A stretch of DNA of 64,000 nucleotides, taken from NCBI GenBank assembly GCA_937873425.1, contig CALMYE010000139.1, positions 1 to 64,000 of the forward strand. Direction: 5' to 3'. Of this stretch, positions 55,782-64,000 are shown piece after piece. The notes below the pieces were generated by a model. That model saw nothing but the letters and a program-made list of their open reading frames with translations. It had not been told where the DNA came from and made no database searches. Within the stretch, counting starts at the first letter, position 1; each line of letters opens with the position of its first letter. The translations under genes and the position numbers were made by a program. The stretch comes from an uncultured Sphingopyxis sp. (lineage in GTDB: Bacteria; Pseudomonadota; Alphaproteobacteria; Sphingomonadales; Sphingomonadaceae).

Positions 55782-56951
55782 ATGATCACCAAGGACAAGC
55801 GTCTCCTCGGCACTGTCGCGGGCGCCATGATACTCGCCGCCGTCACGGGCTTCGGCGTTGCCCGCTGCACCGCCGACCCGGCCGCCGCACCGGCTGCCGA
55901 CGGCGAAAAGGAAGCGGCGAGCGAAGCTCTTCCGAGCAGCCTCGCCATCACGCCCGAAGCGATCAAGGCCGCCGAGATCGGCGTCGAGACGATCGGCGCC
56001 GGCGGACTCGGTTCGGAAATCATCTCGCAAGCGACCGTTACCGCCGCGCCGAGCGGCGAGGCGATCGTCACCGCCCGCGCGGGCGGCGCGGTCACCCGTC
56101 TCTTCAAGCGGCTCGGCGATCCGGTCAGCGCCGGTGAGACGATCGCGATCGTGCAAAGCCGCGACGCCGCCCAGATTGCGGCCGAACGGATTGCCGCCGA
56201 TGCGCGCTCGACGCTCGCGCAGAAAAATCTCCACCGCGAGAAGACCCTGTTCGACCAGAAGGTGTCGGCGCGCGTCGACTATGAGCAGGCGCAAGCCGAA
56301 GCCGCGGCCGCCGCGGCCGAAGCGCAGCGCGCGCGTGCCGCAGCGAGCGCCGCGCAGGTCACGCGCGATGGCAGCAGCGTCATCGTGGCAAGCCCGATCT
56401 CGGGACGGATCACGGCCGAGAACGCCAGCCTTGGCGCCTTCGTTCAGCCCGAAACCGAATTGTTCCGCGTTGCCGATCCCAGCAAGGTGCAGATCGAGGC
56501 GGCCGTCGGCCCGGCCGATGCACAGCGGCTCTCGCCCGGAGACCGTGCGATCATCGAACTTCCCGACGGACGCACGATCGATGCCCGCGTGCGGGCTGTG
56601 ACCCCCGGCCTGTCCGGCGATACGCGCTCGGCAACCGCCGTGCTCGACGTACCCGGGGCGCTCCAGCCGGGCCTTGCGGTCCGGGTGCGGTTGCTCCCGA
56701 GCCGCGGCGCCGAAACCGGTGGGCCGGCCCGGATCGTGATCGCCGACGAAGCCCTCCAGACGCTCGAAGGCCGCGACGTGGTGTTCGTCCGCACGAAGGA
56801 CGGCTTCCGGGCGCAGCAGGTCACCGTCGGCCAGCGCAGCGCGGGCCGTGTCGAAATCCTCTCCGGGCTGAAGCCGGGCCAGATCGTCGCGACCAAGAAC
56901 GCTTTCCTGCTCAAGGCCGAACTCGGCAAGGGCGCGGGCGAGGAGGAATAA
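55782..56951 (+). CDS. czcB: CzcB-family periplasmic adaptor (third Czc system)
   Basis: This 389-residue adaptor has an N-terminal membrane anchor (LLGTVAGAMILAAVTGFGVA), lipoyl halves around an Ala-rich hairpin (EQAQAEAAAAAAEAQRARAA), and the C-terminal domain ending ATKNAFLLKAELGKGAGEEE, very like the end of the adaptor at 4.0 kb. This suggests the first and third systems are closer to each other than to the second. GGAGATAG precedes the ATG; czcA starts 3 bases after the stop. Confidence 0.92.
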   Translation: MITKDKRLLGTVAGAMILAAVTGFGVARCTADPAAAPAADGEKEAASEALPSSLAITPEAIKAAEIGVETIGAGGLGSEIISQATVTAAPSGEAIVTARAGGAVTRLFKRLGDPVSAGETIAIVQSRDAAQIAAERIAADARSTLAQKNLHREKTLFDQKVSARVDYEQAQAEAAAAAAEAQRARAAASAAQVTRDGSSVIVASPISGRITAENASLGAFVQPETELFRVADPSKVQIEAAVGPADAQRLSPGDRAIIELPDGRTIDARVRAVTPGLSGDTRSATAVLDVPGALQPGLAVRVRLLPSRGAETGGPARIVIADEALQTLEGRDVVFVRTKDGFRAQQVTVGQRSAGRVEILSGLKPGQIVATKNAFLLKAELGKGAGEEE

Positions 56952-56954
56952 ACC

Positions 56955-59900
56955 GTGATCGCGAAACTGATAGCGCTATCCGTCCGCGCGCGCTGGGCGG
57001 TGCTCTTCCTCTTCCTCGTGATCGCGGGCCTCGGCGTCTGGCAGCTCACCAAGCTGCCGATCGACGCGGTTCCCGACATCACCAACAAGCAGGTGCAAAT
57101 CAACACGATCGACCCGCGCCTTTCGCCGGTCGAAATCGAGAAGCTCGTAACCTACCCGATCGAAATCTCGCTGGCAGGCATTCCGGGGCTCGAGACAACA
57201 CGCTCGATCTCGCGCAACGGCTTCAGCCAGGTGACGGCGATTTTCACCGACGAGACCGATCTCTATTTCGCGCGCCAGCAGGTGGGTGAACGCCTGCTTC
57301 AGGCGGGCGAAAATCTGCCCGACGGCGTGCAGCCGCAAATCGGGCCGGTGACGACGGGTCTTGGCGAAGTCGTCATGTACACCGTCGGCTACAAGAACCC
57401 AGACGGCAAGGGCGCGAAGAAGGTCGCTGGTCAGCCCGGCTGGCAGCCGGATGGCAGCTATCTGACCCCCGAGGGCGATATCCTAACCGACGAAATCGCT
57501 AAATCGGGGTATCTGCGCACGGTCCAGGACTGGATCGTGAGCCCGCAGCTGAAGTCGGTTGGCGGCGTGGCTGGCGTCGACTCGATCGGCGGCTACGAGA
57601 AAATCTACCTCGTCGGACCCCAACCCACCCCCCCCCCCCCCCCCGGCCATTTCCTCCATGAACTTTGGGGGGCGCCCGCACGGGGCAATCTCGCAGTCGG
57701 CGCCAACTATTATAACCGGGCGGGCGAAGCCTATCTCGTGCGTGTCGACGCGCGCGTGCGTTCGGTCGATGAAATCCGCAACGCCGTTGTCGCGACGCGC
57801 GGCGGGGTTCCCGTCACCGTCGGACAGCTCGCCAATGTGAAAATTGGCGGCGATCTTCGAACCGGTGCGGGCAGCATGAACGGCAAGGAGGCCGTGATCG
57901 GCACCGTGCTCATGCTGATCGGCCAGAACAGCCGCACCGTCGCCGAAGACGTCTCGGCGAAAATCGCGCAAGTGTCGAAGACCCTGCCGCCCGGCGTCGA
58001 AGTGAAGGTGGTGCTCGACCGTGCCAGCCTCGTCAATGCAACGGTCGGAACGGTCGAGAAGAACCTCACCGAAGGCGCGCTGCTCGTGGCGGCCGCGCTC
58101 TTCTTCCTGCTCGGCAACTGGCGCGCGGCGATCATCGCGGTGCTCGTCATCCCCTTCTCCTTCCTGATGATGGCGATGGGCATGAACGCGTTCCGGGTCC
58201 CCGGTAACCTGATGAGCCTCGGCGCGCTCGACTTCGGTCTGATCGTCGACGGCGCGGTGATCATCATCGAGAACTGCTTGGCCAGATTGGCGCACCGGCA
58301 GGAACATGAAGGGAGATTGCTCAACCTTCGCGAACGTCTCGAGGAGACGATGCGCGCCAGCCAGGAGATGATCAAACCGACCGTCTTCGGCCAGGCGATC
58401 ATCCTGCTCGCCTTCGCGCCGCTGCTGATGTTCACGGGCGTCGAGGGCAAGACCTTCTCGCCGATGGCCATCACCATCATGCTCGCGCTCGTCGCCGCCT
58501 TCATTCTCGCGATCACGCTTGTCCCGGCGCTCGTCGCGCTGATGATCCGCGGCAAGGTCGCGGAGAAGGAAGTCTGGGCAATCCGCAAGTCGAAGGAGCG
58601 TTATCTGCCGCTGCTCGACAAGGCGATCGCCAAGCCCTGGGCTTTCATCGCCGGTGGTTTCGCCTTCTTCCTCCTCGCCATCCCGGCGTTCGGACTGCTC
58701 GGCTCGGAATTCATTCCGCAGCTCGACGAAAAGAATATGGCCCTCGCTTCCACTCGCGTTCCGTCGGTGAGTCTCGAACAGTCTCTCGCCATGCAGCGAA
58801 ACGTCGAGACGGCCATCTCGAAGCTGCCCGAAGTCGAGTTGATGTTCTCGAAGACGGGTACGGCGGAGGTAGCGACCGATCCGATGCCGCCGAACATCTC
58901 GGACGGCTTCGTGATCCTGAAGCCGCAGGATCAATGGCCGGCGGGCGTCGACTCCAAGGCCGATGTCGTCGAGCGGATCGAGAAGGCCGCTGGCGGCCAA
59001 CTCGGCCAGCTCTATGAAGTAAGCCAGCCGATTGAACTTCGCTTCAACGAACTGATCGCGGGTGTCCGCGGCGACGTCGCCATCAAGCTTTACGGCGACG
59101 ACCTTGACAAGATGTCGCTCGCCGCGAACGAGATGGTGAAGGTGCTCCAGGGCATCCCGGGTGCGGGCAGCGTCAAGGCTGACCAAGTCGGCGGCGCTCC
59201 CATGCTGGACGTGCAGCTCGATCGCAATGCGATCGCACGCTACGGCCTGTCGGTGCAGGAGGTGGCCGACACCGTGTCGGCCGCACTCGGTGGGCGGGAA
59301 TCGGGTCTCCTTTACGAGGGCGATCGCCGGTTCGACATCACCGTGCGCGTGCCCGATGCGACCCGCGTCAATCTCGACGACATCCGCGCGCTGCCTGTTC
59401 TCCTTCCCTCGGAAGGCGGCATCCGCGGACAAGTGCCGCTCGCTCAGGTGGCGCAGATCCGGCTGACCGAAGGGCTCAACCAGATCAGCCGCGAAAATGG
59501 CAAGCGGCGCGTCGTCGTGCAGGTGAACCTCGAGGGCCGCGATGCCGGCTCCTTCGTGGCCGAAGCGCAGGCGAAGATCGCCAATGTGAAGCTTCCGGCT
59601 GGCTATTACCTCGAATGGGGTGGCCAGTTCGAAAGCTTGCAGGCGGCGTCGAAGCGGCTCTCGATCGTGGTGCCGCTCTGCTTCGCAGGCATCTTCATCC
59701 TGCTCTACATGGCACTCGGCACCTTCGGACGCGCGACCGCCGTGTTCCTCGCGGTGCCGCTTGGGCTCGCTGGCGGCGTGTTCACGCTCGCGCTTACGGG
59801 CATCAACTTCTCGGTCTCTGCGGCAGTGGGCTTCATCTGCCTTGCCGGCGTCGCGGTGCTCAACGGTCTCGTCGTCATGACGGCGATCCGAGAGCGGCTC

Positions 59901-60197
59901 GAGAATGACGTCCCGCTCGCGGAGGCCATCCGCGAGGGCATGACCGAGAAGATGCGCGCGGTGATCATGACCGGCTTCGTGCCCGCAATCGGCTTCGTGC
60001 CGATGGCGATTGCGACCGGCACGGGTGCCGAAGTGCAGAAGCCGCTCGCGACGACCGTCATCGGCGGCCTCATCGCGGCGACCATCCTGACGCTGCTTGT
60101 TCTCCCAGCGATCGCAAAGGTCGTTCTCGGGGCGGACTGGCAGCCGAAGTTCCTGAAGCGAAAAGCGGAGCCGGCGGCTCAGCCGGTCACGGAATAG
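56955..60197 (+). CDS. czcA: CzcA-family heavy-metal RND permease (third Czc system), with a corrupted segment
   Basis: This 1080-residue pump has [20 protein letters not shown] at the N-terminus, [15 protein letters not shown] in helix 4 and a normal C-terminal half, starting at GTG or the next codon region (ATC GCG). Between residues of about 222 and 248 (57618-57690) the protein reads GPQPTPPPPPGHFLHELWGA where CzcA proteins have a normal porter segment. The length is unchanged but many positions differ, and the DNA contains 16 consecutive C. Sequence on both sides is intact. This looks like local base-call corruption; otherwise the gene is complete and coupled to czcB. Confidence 0.92.
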   Translation: MIAKLIALSVRARWAVLFLFLVIAGLGVWQLTKLPIDAVPDITNKQVQINTIDPRLSPVEIEKLVTYPIEISLAGIPGLETTRSISRNGFSQVTAIFTDETDLYFARQQVGERLLQAGENLPDGVQPQIGPVTTGLGEVVMYTVGYKNPDGKGAKKVAGQPGWQPDGSYLTPEGDILTDEIAKSGYLRTVQDWIVSPQLKSVGGVAGVDSIGGYEKIYLVGPQPTPPPPPGHFLHELWGAPARGNLAVGANYYNRAGEAYLVRVDARVRSVDEIRNAVVATRGGVPVTVGQLANVKIGGDLRTGAGSMNGKEAVIGTVLMLIGQNSRTVAEDVSAKIAQVSKTLPPGVEVKVVLDRASLVNATVGTVEKNLTEGALLVAAALFFLLGNWRAAIIAVLVIPFSFLMMAMGMNAFRVPGNLMSLGALDFGLIVDGAVIIIENCLARLAHRQEHEGRLLNLRERLEETMRASQEMIKPTVFGQAIILLAFAPLLMFTGVEGKTFSPMAITIMLALVAAFILAITLVPALVALMIRGKVAEKEVWAIRKSKERYLPLLDKAIAKPWAFIAGGFAFFLLAIPAFGLLGSEFIPQLDEKNMALASTRVPSVSLEQSLAMQRNVETAISKLPEVELMFSKTGTAEVATDPMPPNISDGFVILKPQDQWPAGVDSKADVVERIEKAAGGQLGQLYEVSQPIELRFNELIAGVRGDVAIKLYGDDLDKMSLAANEMVKVLQGIPGAGSVKADQVGGAPMLDVQLDRNAIARYGLSVQEVADTVSAALGGRESGLLYEGDRRFDITVRVPDATRVNLDDIRALPVLLPSEGGIRGQVPLAQVAQIRLTEGLNQISRENGKRRVVVQVNLEGRDAGSFVAEAQAKIANVKLPAGYYLEWGGQFESLQAASKRLSIVVPLCFAGIFILLYMALGTFGRATAVFLAVPLGLAGGVFTLALTGINFSVSAAVGFICLAGVAVLNGLVVMTAIRERLENDVPLAEAIREGMTEKMRAVIMTGFVPAIGFVPMAIATGTGAEVQKPLATTVIGGLIAATILTLLVLPAIAKVVLGADWQPKFLKRKAEPAAQPVTE

Positions 60198-60209
60198 GGA
60201 GAGACTGTC

Positions 60210-60554
60210 ATGACAAAAGCATCCAAGCTCTTGCGCATCTACACCGACGAATCCGCCTTCTTCGGCGATCAGCGGGTTTTCGAGTTCATTGCCGAACTCG
60301 CTCGCCAGCAAAAGCTGGCAGGCGTTACGGTGCTCGAAGCGGTTCTCGGTTTCGGTCGCTCGGCGCATCTCCATCGCAAGCATGCGCTGGAGAATGACCG
60401 GGCGGTGGTGATCGAGATCATCGACGAGGAGCAGCGGCTCCGCGACTTTGCGGCGCAGCTGACCGAGATACCGGACATCGGGCTCATCACGCTCGAAGCG
60501 GTCGACATCCTCGGCGGGAAATCCGCCGCGGAGCCCCCCGATGTTCAGAGCTGA
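60210..60554 (+). CDS. DUF190 (PII-like) protein
   Basis: This 114-residue cytoplasmic protein has a ferredoxin-like PII-type fold: LLRIYTDESAFFGDQRVFEF, GVTVLEAVLGFGRSAHLH and VVIEIIDEEQRLRDFAAQL. DUF190 proteins trimerise and are linked to transporters, some possibly as nucleotide sensors. It starts 12 bases after czcA, so it is part of the operon and may monitor or tune the pump. No enzymatic motif was seen. Confidence 0.88.
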   Translation: MTKASKLLRIYTDESAFFGDQRVFEFIAELARQQKLAGVTVLEAVLGFGRSAHLHRKHALENDRAVVIEIIDEEQRLRDFAAQLTEIPDIGLITLEAVDILGGKSAAEPPDVQS

Positions 60555-60606
60555 CCGGCATCTTGCCGGTCTACACCGCGGCGCAGGTCCCCGGCCTGCG
60601 TCGCGG
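60554..60606 (+). repeat. Two tandem hairpins after DUF190
   Basis: ACCGGCA, 3 bases, TGCCGGT (60554-60570) is followed by CCGCGGCGCAGG, 7 bases, CCTGCGTCGCGG (60576-60606, one mismatch in 12). They fill the 81-base gap before the SRPBCC gene. They could lower expression of the downstream genes or protect upstream mRNA. No T run. Confidence 0.4.
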
Positions 60607-60635
60607 ACCAGCTCGCGCGAGCGAGGAGGTCTCCG

Positions 60636-61106
60636 ATGTTCTCGGTAGGCACCTCGCTCCGCTTGCCGGTCCCGATCGGGCGCGTCTGGCGTCTGCTCGT
60701 CGATATCGAGCGCTACGGCGACTGGCATCCGACGCTTCGCTTCACCGATCGCCCCGGAGATGAAGAACGCGTCGACTATGTCTACTCGCCGCGCGGACCG
60801 CGCGGGCCGGAACTGTCTGCCGAGGGCCGGATCACGGGGCTCGACTGGCTCTCTGGCTTCTCCTGGCGGACGGGTATGCGCGGCCTCCTCGTCATCGAGG
60901 AAAGCTACCGGCTCGAAAAGCTCGGGCAGGGTGTCGAGGTGACGCACCGGCTCGATTGCCGCGGTTTCTTCTCGTGGCTCGGCTATCCCTTCCTGCGCCG
61001 CGCCTGCTCGGTGTTCCTGCGCCGCTCGAACGCTGCGCTCGAAAAGCATTTCCGCCGCACGACGGTCCAGTCCCGCTACGCGCGGCCGAGCGGACGTCGC
61101 GCATGA
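60636..61106 (+). CDS. SRPBCC (START-like) family protein
   Basis: This 156-residue soluble protein has the helix-grip fold: LRLPVPIGRVWRLLVDIERYGDWHP at the N-terminus and a long final helix (FLRRACSVFLRRSNAALEKHF). Such proteins bind hydrophobic ligands in a deep cavity; no ligand can be predicted. A GAGGAGG site precedes the ATG. It lies between DUF190 and the P1B-4 ATPase, an unusual position for this family. Confidence 0.82.
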   Translation: MFSVGTSLRLPVPIGRVWRLLVDIERYGDWHPTLRFTDRPGDEERVDYVYSPRGPRGPELSAEGRITGLDWLSGFSWRTGMRGLLVIEESYRLEKLGQGVEVTHRLDCRGFFSWLGYPFLRRACSVFLRRSNAALEKHFRRTTVQSRYARPSGRRA

Positions 61107-61185
61107 TATGGAATTCGAAACCTGGCCGTCGGAGGCCCCTCTCAATCGCCCCCCTCACCACGGGCAGGGATCTCCGGCTGTCAGG

Positions 61186-61230
61186 GAGGTGCGGGAGCCG
61201 GGTCGCATCCCGCAAAGGCTCCCGCACCTC
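61186..61230 (+). repeat. 14-bp perfect stem-loop before the P1B-4 ATPase gene
   Basis: GAGGTGCGGGAGCC, 17-base loop, then its exact complement ends 66 bases before the ATPase start, with possible extension by CAGG/CCTG around a bulge. It could be an attenuator, a terminator with read-through or an mRNA stability element. The rest of the 190-base gap shows no second promoter that I can support. Confidence 0.55.
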
Positions 61231-61296
61231 ATCCTGCCGGGCGTTTCGTGTAAGTCCGGATCGCAGTGCCGATCGCCAAGAGAAAAGGATGGCATC

Positions 61297-63837
61297 ATGA
61301 GTGACCAGTTGCGGCTCGATATTCCGCTTCTCCTCCCTGAGGTCGCTGACACCGCCGACCGCTGCGTCGCGCGCCTGATGGGCGAACTCGAAGGACGCGA
61401 AGGCGTCGACAAGGTCCATGTGGTCCGCTCGAGCGACGGTTCGCTGCCGCAGCTCTGCATCCATTACCGTCCGGATATTCTCCCGCTCGAACGTGTGCGG
61501 CAGCTCGCGCGCAGCGCCGGTGCCGAGCTCACGGACCAATATCAACATCTCTTCTGGGACGACCTCGAAGGCGTCGGCCACGCCCGTCGCGCGCGGACGA
61601 TCGGACTGAAGCTTCGCGAAATGCCGGGCGTGATCGAGGCCGAAGTCGGCGCCGCCGGTACGCTGCGCGCCGAGTTCCAGCGCTCGGAGACCTCCATCGA
61701 AACGATCAGAAAGACACTCTCGGATATGGGCGTCACACAGAAATCGGCTACCGTCGCCGCGGCTACCCCGGCACAGGCCCCCCATCAGCATGGTGATGAT
61801 GGCCATGACCATGGACCGGATCATGCGCATGGGCCTGATCACAAACATGGCCATACGGGCGAGGACAGCCACGACCATGGCCATGATCATGGCGGCATTT
61901 TCGGCGAGCGGACCGAGTTGATCTTCGCGCTGCTGTGCGGTCTCGTCCTCGGCATCGGCTTTGCGATCGAGAAGCTCGCCGCGGCACCGGAGTGGGTGCC
62001 GCTCGCATTCTATATTGCCGCTTATGGCTTCGGCGGCTGGTTTACGGTCCGCGAGGCCATCGAGAATCTGAAGCTCAAGCGCTTCGAGATCGACACGCTG
62101 ATGCTCGTCGCCGCGGCCGGCGCTGCCGCGCTCGGGGCGTGGGCCGAAGGCGCGCTGCTCCTCTTCCTCTTCAGCCTCGGCCATGCGCTCGAACATTATG
62201 CCATGGGCCGCGCCAAGCGCGCGATCGAGGCGCTTGCGGAGCTGGCGCCGCAGACCGCGACGGTGAAGGATGCCGACGGGACGGCTCGCGAAGTCCCCGT
62301 CGAGCAGCTGGCGATTGGCGACACCGTCATCGTCAAGCCCAACGAGCGTCTTGCCGCCGACGGCTTCGTCGTCGTTGGCCGCACGGCGATCGATCAGGCC
62401 CCGGTGACCGGCGAGAGCGTCCCCGTCGACAAGGAACCGGTAGCCGATCGCGCGCAGGCCGCGGCAAAGCCCGATGCACTCGACGCGAAGTTTCGCGTCT
62501 TCGCGGGCACCATCAATGGCTATGGCGCGATCGAGATCGCGGTAACCCGTCTTGCGGCCGATACCACGCTCGCCAAGGTCGTGAAGATGGTGAGCGAGGC
62601 GGAAACGCAGAAATCGCCAACCCAGCGCTTCACCGACAAATTCGAGCGCATCTTCGTGCCGAGCGTGCTCGCGCTCGTGTTCGTCCTGCTCTTCGCCTGG
62701 GTCGTTGTCGATGAGCCGTTCCGCGACAGCTTCTATCGCGCCATGGCGGTCCTCGTTGCGGCAAGCCCGTGCGCGCTCGCGATCGCGACGCCGAGCGCCG
62801 TCCTGTCGGGCGTTGCGCGGGCGGCGCGCGGCGGCGTGCTGGTCAAAGGCGGTGGCCCGCTTGAAAATCTCGGCTCGCTGACCGCGCTGGCGTTCGACAA
62901 GACGGGCACGCTCACCGAAGGAAAGCCGCGCATCACCGACGTCTTGCCGGCCAGCGGCGTGCCGAAGGAGGAACTGCTGCGCATCGCCGTGGCGGTCGAG
63001 CGACTGAGCGATCATCCGCTTGCCGCTGCCATCGCGCGCGATGGTGAGGCCATGCTGACGTCGACGCGCGTACCGGTAGCGGACGACCTCAACAGCCTGA
63101 CGGGTCGCGGCGTCACGGCGAAGGTCGAGGGCGAGACCGTCCTGATCGGCAAGGCCGAAATGTTTGGTGCCGACGGCATCGCGCCGATCGGCGGCGAAGT
63201 GGCAGCTGCGATCGCCGGCCTCCGCGAGCAGGGCCGCACGACGATGGTCGTTCGAATGGGCGACCGCGACCTTGGCGCGATCGGTCTGATGGACACGCCG
63301 CGCGAAGCGGCGCGCACAGCGATCGCCAAACTGCGCGAACTCGGAATCGGCCGGATGATCATGATTTCGGGCGATCACCAGAAGGTCGCGGAATCGATTG
63401 CCGCCGAAGTCGGGATCGACGAGGCTTGGGGCGACCTTATGCCCGACCAGAAAGTCGACGCCATTCGCGACCTCAAGGCGCAGCAGCCGGTCGCAATGGT
63501 CGGTGACGGCGTGAACGATGCGCCGGCGATGGCGAGCGCCACCGTCGGGATCGCGATGGGCGCCGCGGGGTCCGATGTCGCCCTCGAAACCGCCGACGTC
63601 GCGCTGATGGCCGATGACCTCGCTCATCTCCCGTTCGCGATCGGGCTCAGCCGCCAGACGCGCCGCATCATCCGCCAGAATCTGGTGGTCAGCCTCGGCG
63701 TCGTCGTGGTCCTCGTGCCGGCGACGATCTTCGGGCTCGGAATCGGTGCGGCGGTCGCGGCGCACGAAGGCTCGACCCTCGTCGTCGTCGCCAATGCGCT
63801 TCGCCTGCTCGCCTATCGCGATCGCAGCATGGGCTGA
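61297..63837 (+). CDS. P1B-4-type metal-exporting ATPase with His-rich N-terminal linker
   Basis: This 846-residue ATPase has an N-terminal region with two degenerate HMA-like folds lacking CxxC, a linker of many HD/HG pairs (residues 163-200, over a dozen His), six core helices, TGES, the SPC motif (490-492) in place of CPC, DKTGT from D534, GDGVNDAPA, and a last helix with AHEGSTLVVVANALRLL. SPC together with the HEGST motif marks the P1B-4 group, which exports Co, Zn, Cd, Ni or Fe. The ATG after AAAGGATGG is used. It would load the periplasm for the CzcCBA pump upstream. Confidence 0.94.
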   Translation: MSDQLRLDIPLLLPEVADTADRCVARLMGELEGREGVDKVHVVRSSDGSLPQLCIHYRPDILPLERVRQLARSAGAELTDQYQHLFWDDLEGVGHARRARTIGLKLREMPGVIEAEVGAAGTLRAEFQRSETSIETIRKTLSDMGVTQKSATVAAATPAQAPHQHGDDGHDHGPDHAHGPDHKHGHTGEDSHDHGHDHGGIFGERTELIFALLCGLVLGIGFAIEKLAAAPEWVPLAFYIAAYGFGGWFTVREAIENLKLKRFEIDTLMLVAAAGAAALGAWAEGALLLFLFSLGHALEHYAMGRAKRAIEALAELAPQTATVKDADGTAREVPVEQLAIGDTVIVKPNERLAADGFVVVGRTAIDQAPVTGESVPVDKEPVADRAQAAAKPDALDAKFRVFAGTINGYGAIEIAVTRLAADTTLAKVVKMVSEAETQKSPTQRFTDKFERIFVPSVLALVFVLLFAWVVVDEPFRDSFYRAMAVLVAASPCALAIATPSAVLSGVARAARGGVLVKGGGPLENLGSLTALAFDKTGTLTEGKPRITDVLPASGVPKEELLRIAVAVERLSDHPLAAAIARDGEAMLTSTRVPVADDLNSLTGRGVTAKVEGETVLIGKAEMFGADGIAPIGGEVAAAIAGLREQGRTTMVVRMGDRDLGAIGLMDTPREAARTAIAKLRELGIGRMIMISGDHQKVAESIAAEVGIDEAWGDLMPDQKVDAIRDLKAQQPVAMVGDGVNDAPAMASATVGIAMGAAGSDVALETADVALMADDLAHLPFAIGLSRQTRRIIRQNLVVSLGVVVVLVPATIFGLGIGAAVAAHEGSTLVVVANALRLLAYRDRSMG

Positions 63838-63881
63838 GAGCGCACAGTCGCGGTGGGATCGAACCGGAAGGGGGAGAGAGG

Positions 63882-64000
63882 ATGAACTTCAAGAATATCT
63901 CGGCCTGGTCCATCCGGAACCCGATCCCGCCGCTCGTCATGTTCTTCGGTCTGACGGTGGCGGGCATCGTCTCCTTCCTCATGATGGGGGTCCAGAGCGA
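63882..64000 (+). CDS. RND efflux permease, N-terminal fragment (runs off the window)
   Basis: The first 39 complete codons are present. MNFKNISAWSIRNPIPPLVM, then FFGLTVAGIVSFLMMGVQS, matches the first membrane helix of RND permeases of the AcrB/drug-type rather than the CzcA type, which begin with shorter [14 protein letters not shown] sequences. GGGGGAGAGAGG precedes the ATG. It is 44 bases after the ATPase stop, on the same strand. No MFP gene lies between, so its adaptor is probably downstream. Confidence 0.75.
   Translation, partial: MNFKNISAWSIRNPIPPLVMFFGLTVAGIVSFLMMGVQS

Noticed and set aside
57629..57644. C tract as a phase-variation switch
   Set aside because: The surrounding residues are also corrupted over about 25 codons while the frame is kept, which fits base-call error better than slippage.
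57483..61145. 1220-codon open frame on the minus strand
   Set aside because: It is antisense to czcA, DUF190 and SRPBCC, with Asp/Arg/His-rich composition typical of the complement of GC-rich coding DNA, and no domain.

Overview
The window is high-GC DNA from an alphaproteobacterium, most likely a sphingomonad (Sphingopyxis or a close relative). The evidence is TonB-dependent receptors, strong GC bias at third codon positions, ATGA-coupled gene pairs, and sphingomonad-style cop and czc gene orders. It is almost entirely a metal and metalloid resistance island. Its left edge is the 3' end of a tRNA-Gly(GCC) gene, a classic integration site, but no integrase, transposase or CRISPR array is visible.

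Layout. (1) 0.6-10.4 kb: a MerR regulator faces a long leftward block of CDF exporter, cytochrome c-FTR1 permease, a frameshifted DUF3703 gene, a small His/Cys-rich secreted protein, czcC, czcB, czcA and a coupled 64-aa ORF. (2) 10.5-17.2 kb: a leftward Cu/Ag-type RND operon of two small secreted proteins, cusC, cusB, cusA and a CusF-like lipoprotein. (3) 17.4-23.2 kb: leftward genes for a secreted NTF2-like protein, a copper P-type ATPase, a methyltransferase, an AraC regulator, CopD and CopC. (4) 23.3-29.2 kb: rightward genes for a CnrY/CnrX/ECF-sigma triad, then copA, copB, DUF305, DUF411 and a small lipoprotein.

(5) 29.5-43.5 kb: a nutrient or metallophore-like module. It holds a TonB receptor, a LysR regulator, an Aap-type amino-acid ABC transporter with its two permeases fused and a PLP Cys/Met lyase gene inside the operon, a second TonB receptor, two PepSY membrane proteins and a HutC-type repressor. 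(6) 43.6-46.9 kb: arsH, acr3, arsC, arsR and a second CDF exporter. (7) 47.0-53.5 kb: a second leftward czcABC operon with its own small His-rich gene and an intact DUF3703 gene. (8) 53.7-64 kb: a rightward czcCBA operon, then DUF190, an SRPBCC protein, a P1B-4 ATPase and the start of another RND permease.

How the parts work together. Four RND tripartite pumps move metal from periplasm or cytoplasm out of the cell. CDF and P-type exporters feed the periplasm, CopA/CopB/CopC/CopD handle periplasmic copper, and ars genes handle arsenic.

The strongest new observation is a repeated promoter element, TGAGGG, 13 bases, then CTGCGTAT. It occurs with identical spacing in front of copC, the anti-sigma/sensor/sigma triad and copA, and with one base changed in front of the second TonB receptor 14 kb away. 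It predicts that the local ECF sigma factor controls periplasmic copper handling and also a TonB/PepSY uptake operon that carries a HutC-type operator. Other points are a likely base-call corruption (16-C run) inside one czcA, a one-base frameshift in one DUF3703 copy, and a recurrent family of small His/Cys-rich proteins heading the RND operons.
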